A stretch of 36,202 bases of DNA. Origin: an uncultured Actinomycetes bacterium. Lineage in GTDB: Bacteria; Actinomycetota; Actinomycetes; Nanopelagicales; Nanopelagicaceae. Both the position numbers and the translations under genes were made by a program. Under the pieces are notes generated by a model. The model did no database searches, was not told the origin of the DNA, and worked only from the letters and a program-made list of their open reading frames with translations. The DNA is taken from positions 1-36,202 of the forward strand of contig CAIYRR010000015.1 in NCBI GenBank assembly GCA_903928745.1. Reading direction: 5' to 3'. Every line of letters begins with the position of its first letter. Position 1 is the first letter of the stretch. Below are positions 16,688 to 24,927 of the stretch, piece after piece.

Positions 16688-17307
16688 TTCCAGGTAAGAG
16701 AAAAAGCTTTTACTGCATCGACGATCATCTGAACGGCAATCGCTGCAAGTAACAAACCTGCAATGCGCGCCACAAGTGTGACACCGCTTTGCTTAATGAC
16801 ACGCAAAATTGTTGTGGATGAAAGCAGCGCCAGAGCAATTGCTAAGTGCACAGCAAGGACGGCTGCAATGAGTCCAAGTGCATGAGTTGTGTCGTGCACC
16901 TTCTGCACGAAAATCATTGTCGCAACAATTGCGCCCGGTCCAGCAAGCAACGGAGTACCCAGCGGCACCAATGCAATATTGGAATCCGCGCCTTGGGGGC
17001 CTTCATTTCCCCGACCCGTGAGGAGTTCAAGTGAAACAAGCAGAAGAAGTAATCCGCCCGCACCTTGCAAAGATGCGATTGAGATATTGAGGTAATTAAG
17101 AAGGAAACGTCCAAAGAGAGCGAAAACAGCAATAACGACTAACGAAACAGAAGCCGCTTGCCATGCAAGGCGCCTGCGAATCTTTGGAGTCTTATCAGCA
17201 ACTAAACCTAAAAAGATAGGAGTTGCACCAGGGGGATCCATAATCACAAACAATGTGACAAACGCTTGAATCGCGAAGGTCACTGCACTTGTAGCCGCTA
17301 AATTCAT
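16684..17307 (-). CDS. MarC-family integral membrane protein
   Basis: A protein of about 207 residues with six hydrophobic spans. The family signature FVTLFVIMDPPGATPIFLG lies in the first span, and the second half carries LVPLGTPLLAGPGAIVATMI. MarC proteins are inner-membrane proteins of unclear function; the old link to multiple antibiotic resistance was not upheld. I chose the ATG at 17305-17307 because it overlaps the PHP stop (ATGA) and removes a non-conserved 16-residue extension. It is last gene of the tatB-mrp-eamA-PHP-marC run, and its TAG overlaps the helicase TAA from the other strand. Confidence 0.88.
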   Translation of the reverse strand: MNLAATSAVTFAIQAFVTLFVIMDPPGATPIFLGLVADKTPKIRRRLAWQAASVSLVVIAVFALFGRFLLNYLNISIASLQGAGGLLLLLVSLELLTGRGNEGPQGADSNIALVPLGTPLLAGPGAIVATMIFVQKVHDTTHALGLIAAVLAVHLAIALALLSSTTILRVIKQSGVTLVARIAGLLLAAIAVQMIVDAVKAFSLTWN

Positions 17308-18149
17308 AATTTCACAACCCTTCGCGCATCTGCCATTGCTTCCAAGCGTGCCCATTCTTGCGGATTAGTTGAGTTTTCACCTAATGCATTGAGTTTTCCC
17401 GTGCCGTGGTAATCACTCGATCCTGTAATAACTAGATTCAAATCCTGTGCGATTACCCGCAGCATTGCTCGCTCAGCAGAACTGTGATCTCGGTGATCCA
17501 CTTCGATTCCATTGAGACCTGCATCCACCAAAGAACCAAAATCGCTGGCCTCCAAAACCTCTCCCCTATGTGATGCAAAAGCGTGCGCAATTACTGCAAC
17601 GCCACCGGCTCTGCGAATTTGAGCGATAGCGACCTCGGGGGTCGGAGCCATGTGTGAGACGTAATACCGTGATTCGTTATTGAGCAGCCCGTTAAAAGCT
17701 TCGTCTCTGGAGGCAATGTATTTTTTCGCAACAAGTGCATCCGCTAAATGTGGTCGCCCAAGTGTTGCGCCAACAGGCTTGACTGCTTCGATATCTTCCA
17801 TCGTGATTTCATAGCCGCCTGCATTAAGGAGTTCAATCATTTTAATCATGCGTGGGATCCGACTATCCCGCGTTTCATCGAGCATGCGAATCATTTCGGG
17901 ATTGGTTCCGTCAAAAAGTAAACCCAGCATGTGGACGCTGATTCCATTGGTGGTTAGACAGGAAATCTCAGCCCCAAGAGCTAACTCTATATTTCCCCGC
18001 ACCGCACTTGCAGCTTCGGACCATCCAGCAATCGAATCGTGATCTGTCACGGCAATTGTTGTCAGCCCATGAATTATCGCGTTATTAATTAATTGCCGAG
18101 GAGTTTCTGTTCCATCACTACAGGTTGTGTGCGCATGAAGATCTATCAC
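17304..18149 (-). CDS. PHP-domain phosphoesterase
   Basis: A 281-residue protein of the PHP superfamily. Metal ligands are visible in IDLHAHTTCSDG (His5, His7, Asp12), TDHDS (about 35-39), GAEISC, VIAHAFASH and the C-terminal GSSDYHG. This arrangement matches stand-alone PHP enzymes such as the YciV/RNase AM group, which act on nucleoside 3',5'-bisphosphates or RNA 5' ends. The precise substrate here is unknown. Both ends overlap neighbours by four bases (eamA upstream, marC downstream), so it is in the middle of a translationally coupled operon. Confidence 0.88.
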   Translation of the reverse strand: MIDLHAHTTCSDGTETPRQLINNAIIHGLTTIAVTDHDSIAGWSEAASAVRGNIELALGAEISCLTTNGISVHMLGLLFDGTNPEMIRMLDETRDSRIPRMIKMIELLNAGGYEITMEDIEAVKPVGATLGRPHLADALVAKKYIASRDEAFNGLLNNESRYYVSHMAPTPEVAIAQIRRAGGVAVIAHAFASHRGEVLEASDFGSLVDAGLNGIEVDHRDHSSAERAMLRVIAQDLNLVITGSSDYHGTGKLNALGENSTNPQEWARLEAMADARRVVKL

Positions 18150-19051
18150 AGCCCAACCTCAACTTCGGATGGACGAGTACGCATGACGACGAGTACGCAA
18201 CCGACAAGAACGAGAACGATTCCTGGAATAACTCCCAAAGCCGGCTTTTGCCCAAGCCAGAGATAAGCAATGAGTGCACTCACTGGAACTTCGAAAAAGA
18301 CGATTAGTGAAATTACTGCAGGTGAAACGCGTCGAAGTGCAGAGTTAAAAAGCGTATGTCCCAATATTTGCGCACCTAATACAAGTCCTCCCGCAATCCA
18401 CCACTGCCGGGCAGGGAAATGCAAAATAGGCATCGATGACAGAACGGCAATGGGTAGGACTGTTAAAGCGCAAACAAAATAGCAAATTGTTGTGTACGTC
18501 GTGGTTTCAAAACTTTGCTGAGCTCTTGCGCCAACCATTAAGTACAAAGCAGCGAGAGCGGCGCAAGCCAGACCCGCTAGGTCTCCTAGAAATGATCTGA
18601 CTGAAAGATGCAGGTCAATCCCTGAAATAAGAAGCACTCCAGAAAAACTTACCGCCATTCCAAGCCATGCCCTTGAAGGAATATGACTTCCAGAAAGTTT
18701 GAGAAACAATGCCGCGAAAATTGGTTGCACTGCTGCCAGGGCAGTGCCTGCGGCAACACTTGTAAATCGCATTGCTAAAAAGAAACCCATGAAGTGTGCC
18801 GCTAAGAGAACGCCAGCAACGCTCGACCAGATCAATCCATGACGGTTCTTCCACTGCGCGTGACGAATAGCGAAGGGAGCAGTAATGAGTGCCCCGCCGA
18901 GATTTCGCCAAAAAATAAGGGTCGGAACAGGCATGGTGCTTGCTGCGATGAGAGGACCCGATGTTCCTATGCCAATGACTCCAAGCCCCAAGCGAATGAG
19001 GTCGGGTCGTGCGGGTAATTGTGTGTGTTGGGAACTAGAACTCTGTTGCAT
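18146..19051 (-). CDS. EamA/DMT-superfamily transporter
   Basis: A 301-residue membrane protein with about ten hydrophobic segments arranged as two EamA repeats. The first repeat contains SGPLIAASTMPVPTLIFWRN and VAAGTALAAVQPIFAALFLK; the second ends in FFEVPVSALIAYLWLGQKP. Members of this superfamily export or import small metabolites, and the substrate cannot be told from sequence. The ATG overlaps the mrp stop by one base (TAATG) and the stop overlaps the PHP start. A short polar tail MQQSSSSQHTQ precedes the first span. Confidence 0.9.
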   Translation of the reverse strand: MQQSSSSQHTQLPARPDLIRLGLGVIGIGTSGPLIAASTMPVPTLIFWRNLGGALITAPFAIRHAQWKNRHGLIWSSVAGVLLAAHFMGFFLAMRFTSVAAGTALAAVQPIFAALFLKLSGSHIPSRAWLGMAVSFSGVLLISGIDLHLSVRSFLGDLAGLACAALAALYLMVGARAQQSFETTTYTTICYFVCALTVLPIAVLSSMPILHFPARQWWIAGGLVLGAQILGHTLFNSALRRVSPAVISLIVFFEVPVSALIAYLWLGQKPALGVIPGIVLVLVGCVLVVMRTRPSEVEVGL

Positions 19052-20172
19052 TAAAAAGCTAAGCCAAGTCTGACGCCGAGCAAAGATTTTGGCCGGACTA
19101 TTAATGCAGCAACTATTTCACTAATTACTTTTGCTGCAGGTGATTCAGGGTGTTCCAGGACCACAGGGGTTCCGGCATCTCCGCCTGTTCGCAAGTCTGG
19201 ACTGAAAGGAACTTTTCCAAGCAGGGGAACATCACTTCCCACTAATTCTGAAAGACGCTTTGCTGTTGCATCGCCTCCCCCATTGCCAAAGAGTGACATG
19301 GTCTCGCCACATTTTGGGCATGGAAAGTCAGACATATTTTCAATTACGCCAATGACATGTTGTTTGATTTGATGAGCAATTCTTCCTGCACGCTCTGCAA
19401 CTTCCGCAGCCGCTATTTGAGGAGTTGTCACCACCACAATCTCCGAACTTGGTATTAATTGACCTAAGGAAATCGCTAAATCACCTGTTCCAGGTGGCAG
19501 GTCAATGAGCAATAGATCAAGATCTCCCCAGTAGGCATCACTGAGCAATTGCTCGAGAACGCGATGGAGCAATGGTCCTCGATAGGCAACAGCATCTGAC
19601 CTTTCAGATTTAAACATTTCCATCGAAACGACTCTGACACCGTACGCCTCAAGCGGAATAAACATTTGATCAATCGCAGTGGGCCGTTGCCCCATGAGAC
19701 CCATGAGACGCGGCACGGAATGGCCGTAAACATCGGCGTCAAGTATTCCTACCCGTAATCCTTTTTGTGCTGCGGCAACTGCAAGATTAACTGTCAGAGA
19801 TGACTTCCCTACGCCACCTTTACCGGATGCAATCCCAACCACTCTTGTGATCGATTCTGGCTGAGCAAATGGAATAACTTTTTCGCGGCCATTACGAAGC
19901 AGTGACTTAACGTTATTTCTTTGTTCCTCCGACATCACGCCAAATTCGAGATTGACCGAAGTGACTTCTGAGATTCCCACGAGTGCGCTCGTCACATCTG
20001 ATCGCAAGCGGTCTTGCATAGGGCAACCAGAAATTGTCAAAAGGACTTTGATGTCCACGACGCCAGCTTCGAAGGAAACTTTTTCGACCATCCCTAATTC
20101 GGTGATGGAGCGGTGAAGTTCCGGATCTTGTACTTTTGATAACGCAGTATTTATTGATTCAATAACACTCAT
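19051..20172 (-). CDS. mrp: Mrp/ApbC family iron-sulfur carrier ATPase
   Basis: This 373-residue protein has an N-terminal MIP18/DUF59 domain (about 1-90, with LTISGCPMQDRLRSDV) followed by a ParA/MinD-like ATPase. The deviant Walker A is SGKGGVGKSSLTVNLA (about 116-131), and LLIDLPPGTGD is the Walker B region. FPCPKCGE (about 260-267) supplies the CxxC pair that binds a bridging cluster between subunits. The family stores and delivers Fe-S clusters to apoproteins. The start overlaps the tatB stop (ATGA). The tatB-mrp pairing resembles the mycobacterial Rv1224-Rv1229c region. Confidence 0.93.
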   Translation of the reverse strand: MSVIESINTALSKVQDPELHRSITELGMVEKVSFEAGVVDIKVLLTISGCPMQDRLRSDVTSALVGISEVTSVNLEFGVMSEEQRNNVKSLLRNGREKVIPFAQPESITRVVGIASGKGGVGKSSLTVNLAVAAAQKGLRVGILDADVYGHSVPRLMGLMGQRPTAIDQMFIPLEAYGVRVVSMEMFKSERSDAVAYRGPLLHRVLEQLLSDAYWGDLDLLLIDLPPGTGDLAISLGQLIPSSEIVVVTTPQIAAAEVAERAGRIAHQIKQHVIGVIENMSDFPCPKCGETMSLFGNGGGDATAKRLSELVGSDVPLLGKVPFSPDLRTGGDAGTPVVLEHPESPAAKVISEIVAALIVRPKSLLGVRLGLAF

Positions 20173-20468
20173 AGTATGTCGGGATCCATCTTCGGGGTTG
20201 GTCGCTCTTGAGCATCCATCTCATCAAGTGAAGCATTGATGTGCTTCTTGATAAATGCTTTCGGATTGAGATCTGAGGGTTGAAGATCTTCGAACCCCGG
20301 TCCTAAGTTTTCACGCAGTTCTTGTGTTGCAGTGTGCGTTAAACGCTGAATCTTGCGCACGAATTTGGCAGCATCCGAGGCGAATTTAGGTAAACGATCA
20401 GGACCAAGCAGGATCAGTGCCAAGACAGCAAGGCCAATCATCTCTCCGCCACCGATATCAAAGAACAT
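20169..20468 (-). CDS. tatB: Twin-arginine translocase subunit TatB
   Basis: A 99-residue protein with one N-terminal membrane helix (EMIGLAVLALILLGPDRLP), the family's glycine/proline hinge, then an amphipathic helix (KFASDAAKFVRKIQRLT) and an acidic, proline-containing tail. TatB recognises twin-arginine signal peptides with TatC. The Glu in the helix and the following DPDIL-type tail fit TatB better than TatA. The neighbours htrA and mrp are the same as in mycobacteria. It opens a five-gene overlapping operon. Confidence 0.92.
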   Translation of the reverse strand: MFFDIGGGEMIGLAVLALILLGPDRLPKFASDAAKFVRKIQRLTHTATQELRENLGPGFEDLQPSDLNPKAFIKKHINASLDEMDAQERPTPKMDPDIL

Positions 20469-20504
20469 GACGCAAGCCTATCGTCCTAGGAAATATGTTT
20501 CCTA
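20469..20504 (-). promoter_or_regulatory. tatB operon promoter: leaderless -10 with upstream palindrome
   Basis: On the minus strand TAGGCT (20475-20480) is followed by six bases and the tatB ATG. Just upstream, TAGGAAACATATTTCCTA (20487-20504) is a 7-bp inverted repeat with a four-base centre; it includes the htrA stop codon and covers the expected -35 position. It could be an operator, or a weak stem at the end of htrA, but no U-run follows it in the htrA direction. Confidence 0.5.
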
Positions 20505-21623
20505 AGGTGCCGCAATCAGCGTCAATGTAGCGTTGTGGGACGTTCCCGCACGCAGGTAAGTGATGTGAACGGTATCGCCCACATTCTTAGCCCGCACGGC
20601 AACGATTAACTCATCCGAATTATTGACCTTCGTGCCTTCAAACATCGTGATTACATCGCCAGCTTTTAACCCTGCTTTCGCTGCGGGGCTACCTGAACGA
20701 ATCGCATTCGCTGTGGCTGCAATCTTTGCGCCACCACCAGAATATTGACTGTCAATTGAAATTCCCATTATTGGATAAGTGGCTTTACCGGTTTTGATTA
20801 ATTGATCGGCGGTCTTGCGTGCTTGATTTATCGGAATTGCGAATCCTAAACCGATGGATCCAGATTGACTGCCATATGAAGCACCGAGGGATGCAATTGC
20901 AGAATTAACGCCAATGACCGCACCAGTTGCATCTATGAGTGGACCTCCAGAATTTCCTGGATTAATTGCAGCATCTGTTTGCAATGCATTGATAAATGAA
21001 TTTTCTCCAGCTGATCCACCTGCAGTAACTGCTCTGTTCTTTGCACTAATAATTCCTGAAGTGACAGTTCCTGAAAGTCCAAGAGGTGAACCTACGGCAA
21101 TGACCGTGTCTCCCACTTGGATCGAGTCGCTGTTGCCAAATTCCAGCGCAGGCAGATTGGTTGCTGTAATTTTCAAAACCGCTAGATCATATGCAGAGTC
21201 GCGACCGACAAGTGTGCCCGTGTAAGACTTGCCATCATTGAGTGTGACAGTAATCGTGCCTGAATCTGTCACCGCTGCTTCCACAACGTGGTTATTTGTC
21301 AGAATATAACCAGCGCTATCAATAACAAATCCTGAACCTGTTCCACCACCATTAGAGGTCTGTGTGGAAATAGAAACCACAGAAGGCAGAACGCGTTGGG
21401 CTAAGCCAGCAACAGAATCTGGTTTGCGCTCTATCGTGCTCGAAGCCGAGACCAAAGTTGCATCGTGGTGAATTAATGAACCGAAGTTTGCCGAGCCACC
21501 TATCAAGCTTCCGACAAATCCAGCGATGATTGCGATGACGATTGTGCTGCCCAGTGGCGTACGAAAACGTTGTGGCTGTTGATCGACGGCCCACCAAGGG
21601 CGATTTGGGTCCACGGGTTGCAT
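20502..21623 (-). CDS. htrA: HtrA/DegP-like membrane-anchored serine protease with PDZ domain
   Basis: This S1C protease has a short cytoplasmic N-terminus, one membrane helix (STIVIAIIAGFVGSLIGG), a trypsin-like domain and a C-terminal PDZ domain. In the 373-residue form the triad is His112 (LTNNHVVEAA), Asp146 (RDSAYDLAVLKI) and Ser225 (INPGNSGGPL). PDZ residues include GSPAAKAGLKAGDVI. I chose the ATG at 21621-21623 because GGAGG stands five bases upstream; the longer start at 21662 has no site and adds a non-conserved stretch. It probably degrades misfolded envelope proteins. In mycobacteria sigE and rseA precede htrA; here an O-methyltransferase gene does. Confidence 0.93.
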   Translation of the reverse strand: MQPVDPNRPWWAVDQQPQRFRTPLGSTIVIAIIAGFVGSLIGGSANFGSLIHHDATLVSASSTIERKPDSVAGLAQRVLPSVVSISTQTSNGGGTGSGFVIDSAGYILTNNHVVEAAVTDSGTITVTLNDGKSYTGTLVGRDSAYDLAVLKITATNLPALEFGNSDSIQVGDTVIAVGSPLGLSGTVTSGIISAKNRAVTAGGSAGENSFINALQTDAAINPGNSGGPLIDATGAVIGVNSAIASLGASYGSQSGSIGLGFAIPINQARKTADQLIKTGKATYPIMGISIDSQYSGGGAKIAATANAIRSGSPAAKAGLKAGDVITMFEGTKVNNSDELIVAVRAKNVGDTVHITYLRAGTSHNATLTLIAAP

Positions 21624-21705
21624 TCGATCCTCCCTAAATGTACGTAATAAAAACCTGGCCAAATTTAACCTGTAAATTCCGAGAAATTCGTGAGAACTCC
21701 CTCAA

Positions 21706-22332
21706 TCAACGCTTTGTTGCCAGGAGCAACCCATCGCCAACCCCAATGAGCGAGGTTTTCCAGATTGCAGAGGCCGAACGAATTGCTTTGCCACACTCTC
21801 GTAGGGCAATCGTCCTTGGATCGCGCTGTGCCGGATCGGATACTTTTCCTTGACCAAAGAAATTATCAATTACTAGGACTCCGCCCGTGCGCAACATCCG
21901 ATAAGCCTCATCAATAGAAAAACTTAAATCTTCAGCATCGTGGCGCAAAACCACGAGGTCATAAGCACGATCGGTTAATTTGCCCATCACATCTACAACA
22001 GGATTGGTGATCAAGCGATATCTCTGTGGCGAAATTTGAGCTTCGCTAAATGCAATACGTGCAATACGTGCATGCTCGGCCTCATTATCAATGGAAGTCA
22101 AAGTTCCACTCTCAATCATTCCCCGCAGTAACCAAAGGCTGCCAACTCCTGAACCAGTACCTACTTCGACCACAGATTGCGCAGAAATTAGATGCGCGAG
22201 AAAACTCAAGAAGGATCCCGCACCCTGTGAGACATCCGTGGCACCTACTTCTACACCACGTGCACGCGCGGCCAAGAGAATTTCATCTTCTTGGATAAAG
22301 CTCTCTGCGTAGCTATGTACATCAATTTTCAT
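21706..22332 (-). CDS. Class I SAM-dependent O-methyltransferase
   Basis: A 208-residue methyltransferase resembling the catechol-O-methyltransferase-like group (Rv1220c type). The SAM-binding loop is VVEVGTGSGVGSLWLL, followed by LTSIDNEAEHARIAR, the metal/substrate motif DLVVLRHDAED, and the late strand GGVLVIDNFFGQGKV. Usual family members have an Asp-rich metal site (FxD); here VLRHDAED partly keeps it. I start at the ATG at 22330-22332, which overlaps the pepA stop (TGATG); an upstream start adds only six residues. The substrate is unknown. Confidence 0.88.
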   Translation of the reverse strand: MKIDVHSYAESFIQEDEILLAARARGVEVGATDVSQGAGSFLSFLAHLISAQSVVEVGTGSGVGSLWLLRGMIESGTLTSIDNEAEHARIARIAFSEAQISPQRYRLITNPVVDVMGKLTDRAYDLVVLRHDAEDLSFSIDEAYRMLRTGGVLVIDNFFGQGKVSDPAQRDPRTIALRECGKAIRSASAIWKTSLIGVGDGLLLATKR

Positions 22333-23825
22333 CAGAGGCCAGCAATCCAATCGATCAACAAACGAACACCAAATCCAGTGCCACCTTTAGGGTTCTCGCC
22401 CGAGTCACTTTCACTTCTGCCAGGTCCAGCGATATCCAAGTGGACCCAATTGCGTTCGCCCGCGAAATGTTCGAGAAATAGCGCACCTGTAACCGATCCA
22501 GCGGAGAATTTATGACCATCTGCTGTGTGATTGAAATCCGCAATCGAGCTTTCTAAAGCAACTTGATAATCATCGATGAGTGGCATGTGCCAAACACGAT
22601 CGCCAGATTTTTCTCCAGCCTCGCTCAGTTTTTTCGCTAAGGCGGAGTTCCTTGTATACATCGCTGCAAATTGACGGCCCAGCCCAAGTGTTGCAGCCCC
22701 TGTCAAAGTAGCGATATCAATGAGGTAATCCGGGTTCAGATGAATATCTGCGTAGGCCAATCCATCTGCCAAAACCAAACGCCCTTCGGCATCGGTATTA
22801 ATTACCTCAACAGTCGTGCCACCGTAATGTGTAATGACATCACTTGGACGTTGCGAAGTTCCCGAAAGCGCGTTCTCTGCACACATCAACAATGCAGTGA
22901 CTCTTACCTTGGGTTTAATTTCGGGCATAGCACTCACAACAGCAAGAACAGCAGCTGCACCTGCCATGTCGCTCTTCATCGCCATCATGGTGTCGTAAGG
23001 GCGCTTAAGTGAAATTCCGCCGGTATCGAATGTGATTCCTTTACCTACAAGTACGACGTGTGGCCAATTCTTCGAACCACGAGGCGCATAACTTACTTCA
23101 ATAAAACGGGGGCCAGGTTTAGGAGATGAATTTCCTACCGCAGTAAGTCCGCCAAATGCATGCAAATCTTTCCCGCTAAGAACTTCCACTTTGATATCTG
23201 GATTCTTCGCGAGAGCCTTGGCGCGATTTGCCATCCACAATGGTGTTTTTATATTCGATGGCGTGTGTATTAAATCGCGAGCGTTCCATACAGCCGCAGT
23301 TAAAGTTCTTGCTCGTGAAATTTCAGCAGGGTGTGCATCGCTCACCACAAATGATGCAGTGTCAGAAGAAGTTCCTGAAGTTTTCTCGCTCCATGTGTAG
23401 GAAGAAAGAATGAGCGCGACAGCATGGGCACGTAACTCATTACGGGAGGTAGCGAGAGCGCTGTAGATCGAATATTTCTTCCCACGTAATTTTCTACCTA
23501 AAGCGGCACCTGCTGCTCTTGAATCTGCAACTGATGCTCCTGAAATTCCGACTAGATAAAGTCTTTCGCAACGTGCGCCTTGAGCGCTCACTGGAATTTC
23601 AAAAATCTCCCCCGCTTTTCCCGTTGCAGAGAAAAATTCCAATTCATCTTCGAGTGAGAGGTCAAAATATTTTTCGCATTTTCTGACAAAAGGTGTGGCG
23701 ATAGGAAAAGTTATCTTTCCAGCATCATTTCTTGAAAAGGCAATGGCGAGCGCGTCAACGTTCTTCAGACTTGGAAGGTCCAGTGGTCGTTCTGCAAGTA
23801 AAGGAATTGCCATTGCGCCGCTCAC
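22332..23825 (-). CDS. pepA: Leucyl aminopeptidase (M17)
   Basis: This 497-residue cytosolic metallopeptidase removes N-terminal residues from peptides. The C-terminal catalytic domain contains the two-zinc site: VGKGITFDTGGISLK, MKSDMAGAAAVLA, and the family signature NTDAEGRLVLADGLAYA. The N-terminal domain (about 1-165) is typical of M17 hexamers. It begins at GTG (23823-23825) or at an ATG four codons later; neither has a strong ribosome site. It follows the DUF3117 gene by 15 bases and overlaps the O-methyltransferase start, forming one operon. Confidence 0.95.
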   Translation of the reverse strand: MSGAMAIPLLAERPLDLPSLKNVDALAIAFSRNDAGKITFPIATPFVRKCEKYFDLSLEDELEFFSATGKAGEIFEIPVSAQGARCERLYLVGISGASVADSRAAGAALGRKLRGKKYSIYSALATSRNELRAHAVALILSSYTWSEKTSGTSSDTASFVVSDAHPAEISRARTLTAAVWNARDLIHTPSNIKTPLWMANRAKALAKNPDIKVEVLSGKDLHAFGGLTAVGNSSPKPGPRFIEVSYAPRGSKNWPHVVLVGKGITFDTGGISLKRPYDTMMAMKSDMAGAAAVLAVVSAMPEIKPKVRVTALLMCAENALSGTSQRPSDVITHYGGTTVEVINTDAEGRLVLADGLAYADIHLNPDYLIDIATLTGAATLGLGRQFAAMYTRNSALAKKLSEAGEKSGDRVWHMPLIDDYQVALESSIADFNHTADGHKFSAGSVTGALFLEHFAGERNWVHLDIAGPGRSESDSGENPKGGTGFGVRLLIDWIAGL

Positions 23826-23840
23826 GCGATTGTTCGAACC

Positions 23841-24023
23841 TTACTTCTTAACGAGCAATGCAGCTGCTGCATGAAGAGCGTTACCCAAGTTGGTCGCTTC
23901 TTCACCATTGAGTTCTACAACGAGGCGGCCTCCGCCTTCGAGGGGAATTCGCATAACAAGACTGCGTGCTTCCTTCGTGACCTCCATAGGTCCGTCACCA
24001 GTTCGAGGTTTCATGGCTGCCAT
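23841..24023 (-). CDS. DUF3117 family small protein
   Basis: A 60-residue conserved actinobacterial protein (M. tuberculosis Rv1211 type). Nearly the whole sequence is family signature: MKPRTGDGPMEVTKEAR, then MRIPLEGGGRLVVELN and LGNALHAAAALL. An AAGGAG eight bases before the ATG supports the start, although the ATG three codons later gives the more usual N-terminus. The function is unknown. It leads the pepA operon. The 120-base region upstream holds a small inverted repeat (AAGTA-N5-TACTT at about 24105-24119), but I could not assign the promoter. Confidence 0.93.
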   Translation of the reverse strand: MAAMKPRTGDGPMEVTKEARSLVMRIPLEGGGRLVVELNGEEATNLGNALHAAAALLVKK

Positions 24024-24145
24024 GGTCCGGACTCCTTTTCACGCTCTCCTGTACGCCTGGCATCCACCGACCCGTAGGTCTTTAGATACATGCGTGTGAG
24101 GGAGAAGTATCTCGTACTTACTGCCTAACCAGGAAATTGAGATGC

Positions 24146-24331
24146 CTAGAGCTCCAAAGCTTCGGTCAAATGAGCGCGGCCAGAGGCGATTACCCCGTCA
24201 ACGGCGGTCTGTGGCACCCGAAGCATCTGCGCAATCTGCGTACTGGAGAGGTTTTTGAGGTAGTGCAAGGTCAAAATGATGCGCTCTTCCTCGGGCAAAC
24301 TGGCGAGCAATTGAGCCAGAGTCTGCGCCAT
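24146..24331 (-). CDS. Stand-alone sigma-70 region 4-like helix-turn-helix protein
   Basis: A 61-residue protein that is almost entirely an ECF-type sigma region 4: LPEEERIILTLHYLKNLSS, then the helix-turn-helix TQIAQMLRVPQTAVDGVIAS and RAHLTEAL. There is no region 2, so it cannot be a complete sigma factor. The frame is bounded by its own TAG and a good start context. TAGCCT and seven bases precede the ATG, indicating a private leaderless promoter. It could be a DNA-binding regulator, an anti-sigma-like partner or a remnant of an ECF sigma gene; mycobacteria carry sigE near the htrA and O-methyltransferase genes. Small sigma-like helix-turn-helix proteins also occur in other actinobacteria. 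Confidence 0.75.
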   Translation of the reverse strand: MAQTLAQLLASLPEEERIILTLHYLKNLSSTQIAQMLRVPQTAVDGVIASGRAHLTEALEL

Positions 24332-24380
24332 AAGCGTAAGGCTACTCGGTCGCCTTCTCTTTTTGCCGGCGCTTACGCTT
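24332..24380 (-). promoter_or_regulatory. Promoter of the sigma-4-like gene with 9-bp inverted arms
   Basis: TAGCCT on the minus strand (24339-24344) is the -10 for the ATG at 24331. AAGCGTAAG (24332-24340) and its exact reverse complement (24372-24380) are centred 40 bp apart, about four helical turns, flanking the promoter. The far arm lies beside the LOG-gene stop. Paired operator half-sites are a possibility. Confidence 0.4.
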
Positions 24381-24381
24381 T

Positions 24382-24921
24382 TTAGACGCCGGAGGCGGCA
24401 CAGTCAAGAGCTTCGCCAACGGTGGTCGTCCAATGAAGGAGCTCGCGCTGACCGGGCTTTACGAAACCTTCGCTTTCTAGATGATCAATCATTTCTCGCA
24501 AAGGGGAATACAAACCATATGGGTCCAAAACGATCACAGGCTTGTCGTGAAACTTTAAGAACCGACCTACCCATATTTCAAAAAGTTCCTCCAGTGTGCC
24601 AAGACCGCCAGGGAGCGCGATGAAAGCATCGGAGAGTTCTTCGATCATCGCTTTTCGCTCGCGCATTGAATTCACTACATGAAGCTCGTCGCTATCGTGA
24701 TCTGCAAATTCGATATCTACCAGCGCCTGAGGAATTACTCCGATCGTTTGACCGCCACCACTACGTACGCCACGTGCGACGGCGCCCATCATGGAAATGT
24801 GGCCTCCACCTGAAACTAATTCCCACTTACGCCTTGCAATCTCTTCTCCCAATTGCGAGGCGAGCTCTACATATTTAGCATCAATAGTGGGCGAGGATGA
24901 ACAGAAAACGGCGATACGCAT
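24382..24921 (-). CDS. LOG-family (TIGR00730) nucleotide phosphoribohydrolase-like protein
   Basis: A 179-residue Rossmann-fold protein with the defining PGGLGTLEELFEIW and an earlier SGGGHISMMG. Proteins of this family, often mislabelled lysine decarboxylase, release cytokinin-type bases from riboside 5'-monophosphates; the physiological role in free-living actinobacteria is uncertain. I prefer the ATG at 24919-24921 over the TTG at 24927, because TATCCT and six bases stand directly before the ATG. It is divergent from dapD, as Rv1205 and dapD are close neighbours in mycobacteria. Its last codons run into a short GC-rich stretch without a clear terminator. Confidence 0.88.
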   Translation of the reverse strand: MRIAVFCSSSPTIDAKYVELASQLGEEIARRKWELVSGGGHISMMGAVARGVRSGGGQTIGVIPQALVDIEFADHDSDELHVVNSMRERKAMIEELSDAFIALPGGLGTLEELFEIWVGRFLKFHDKPVIVLDPYGLYSPLREMIDHLESEGFVKPGQRELLHWTTTVGEALDCAASGV

Positions 24922-24927
24922 TTGCAA

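Noticed and set aside
24365-24402. GC-rich stem at the end of the LOG gene as a terminator
   Set aside because: In the direction of the LOG gene the stem is followed by an A-rich, not U-rich, stretch, and part of the stem is inside the coding sequence.
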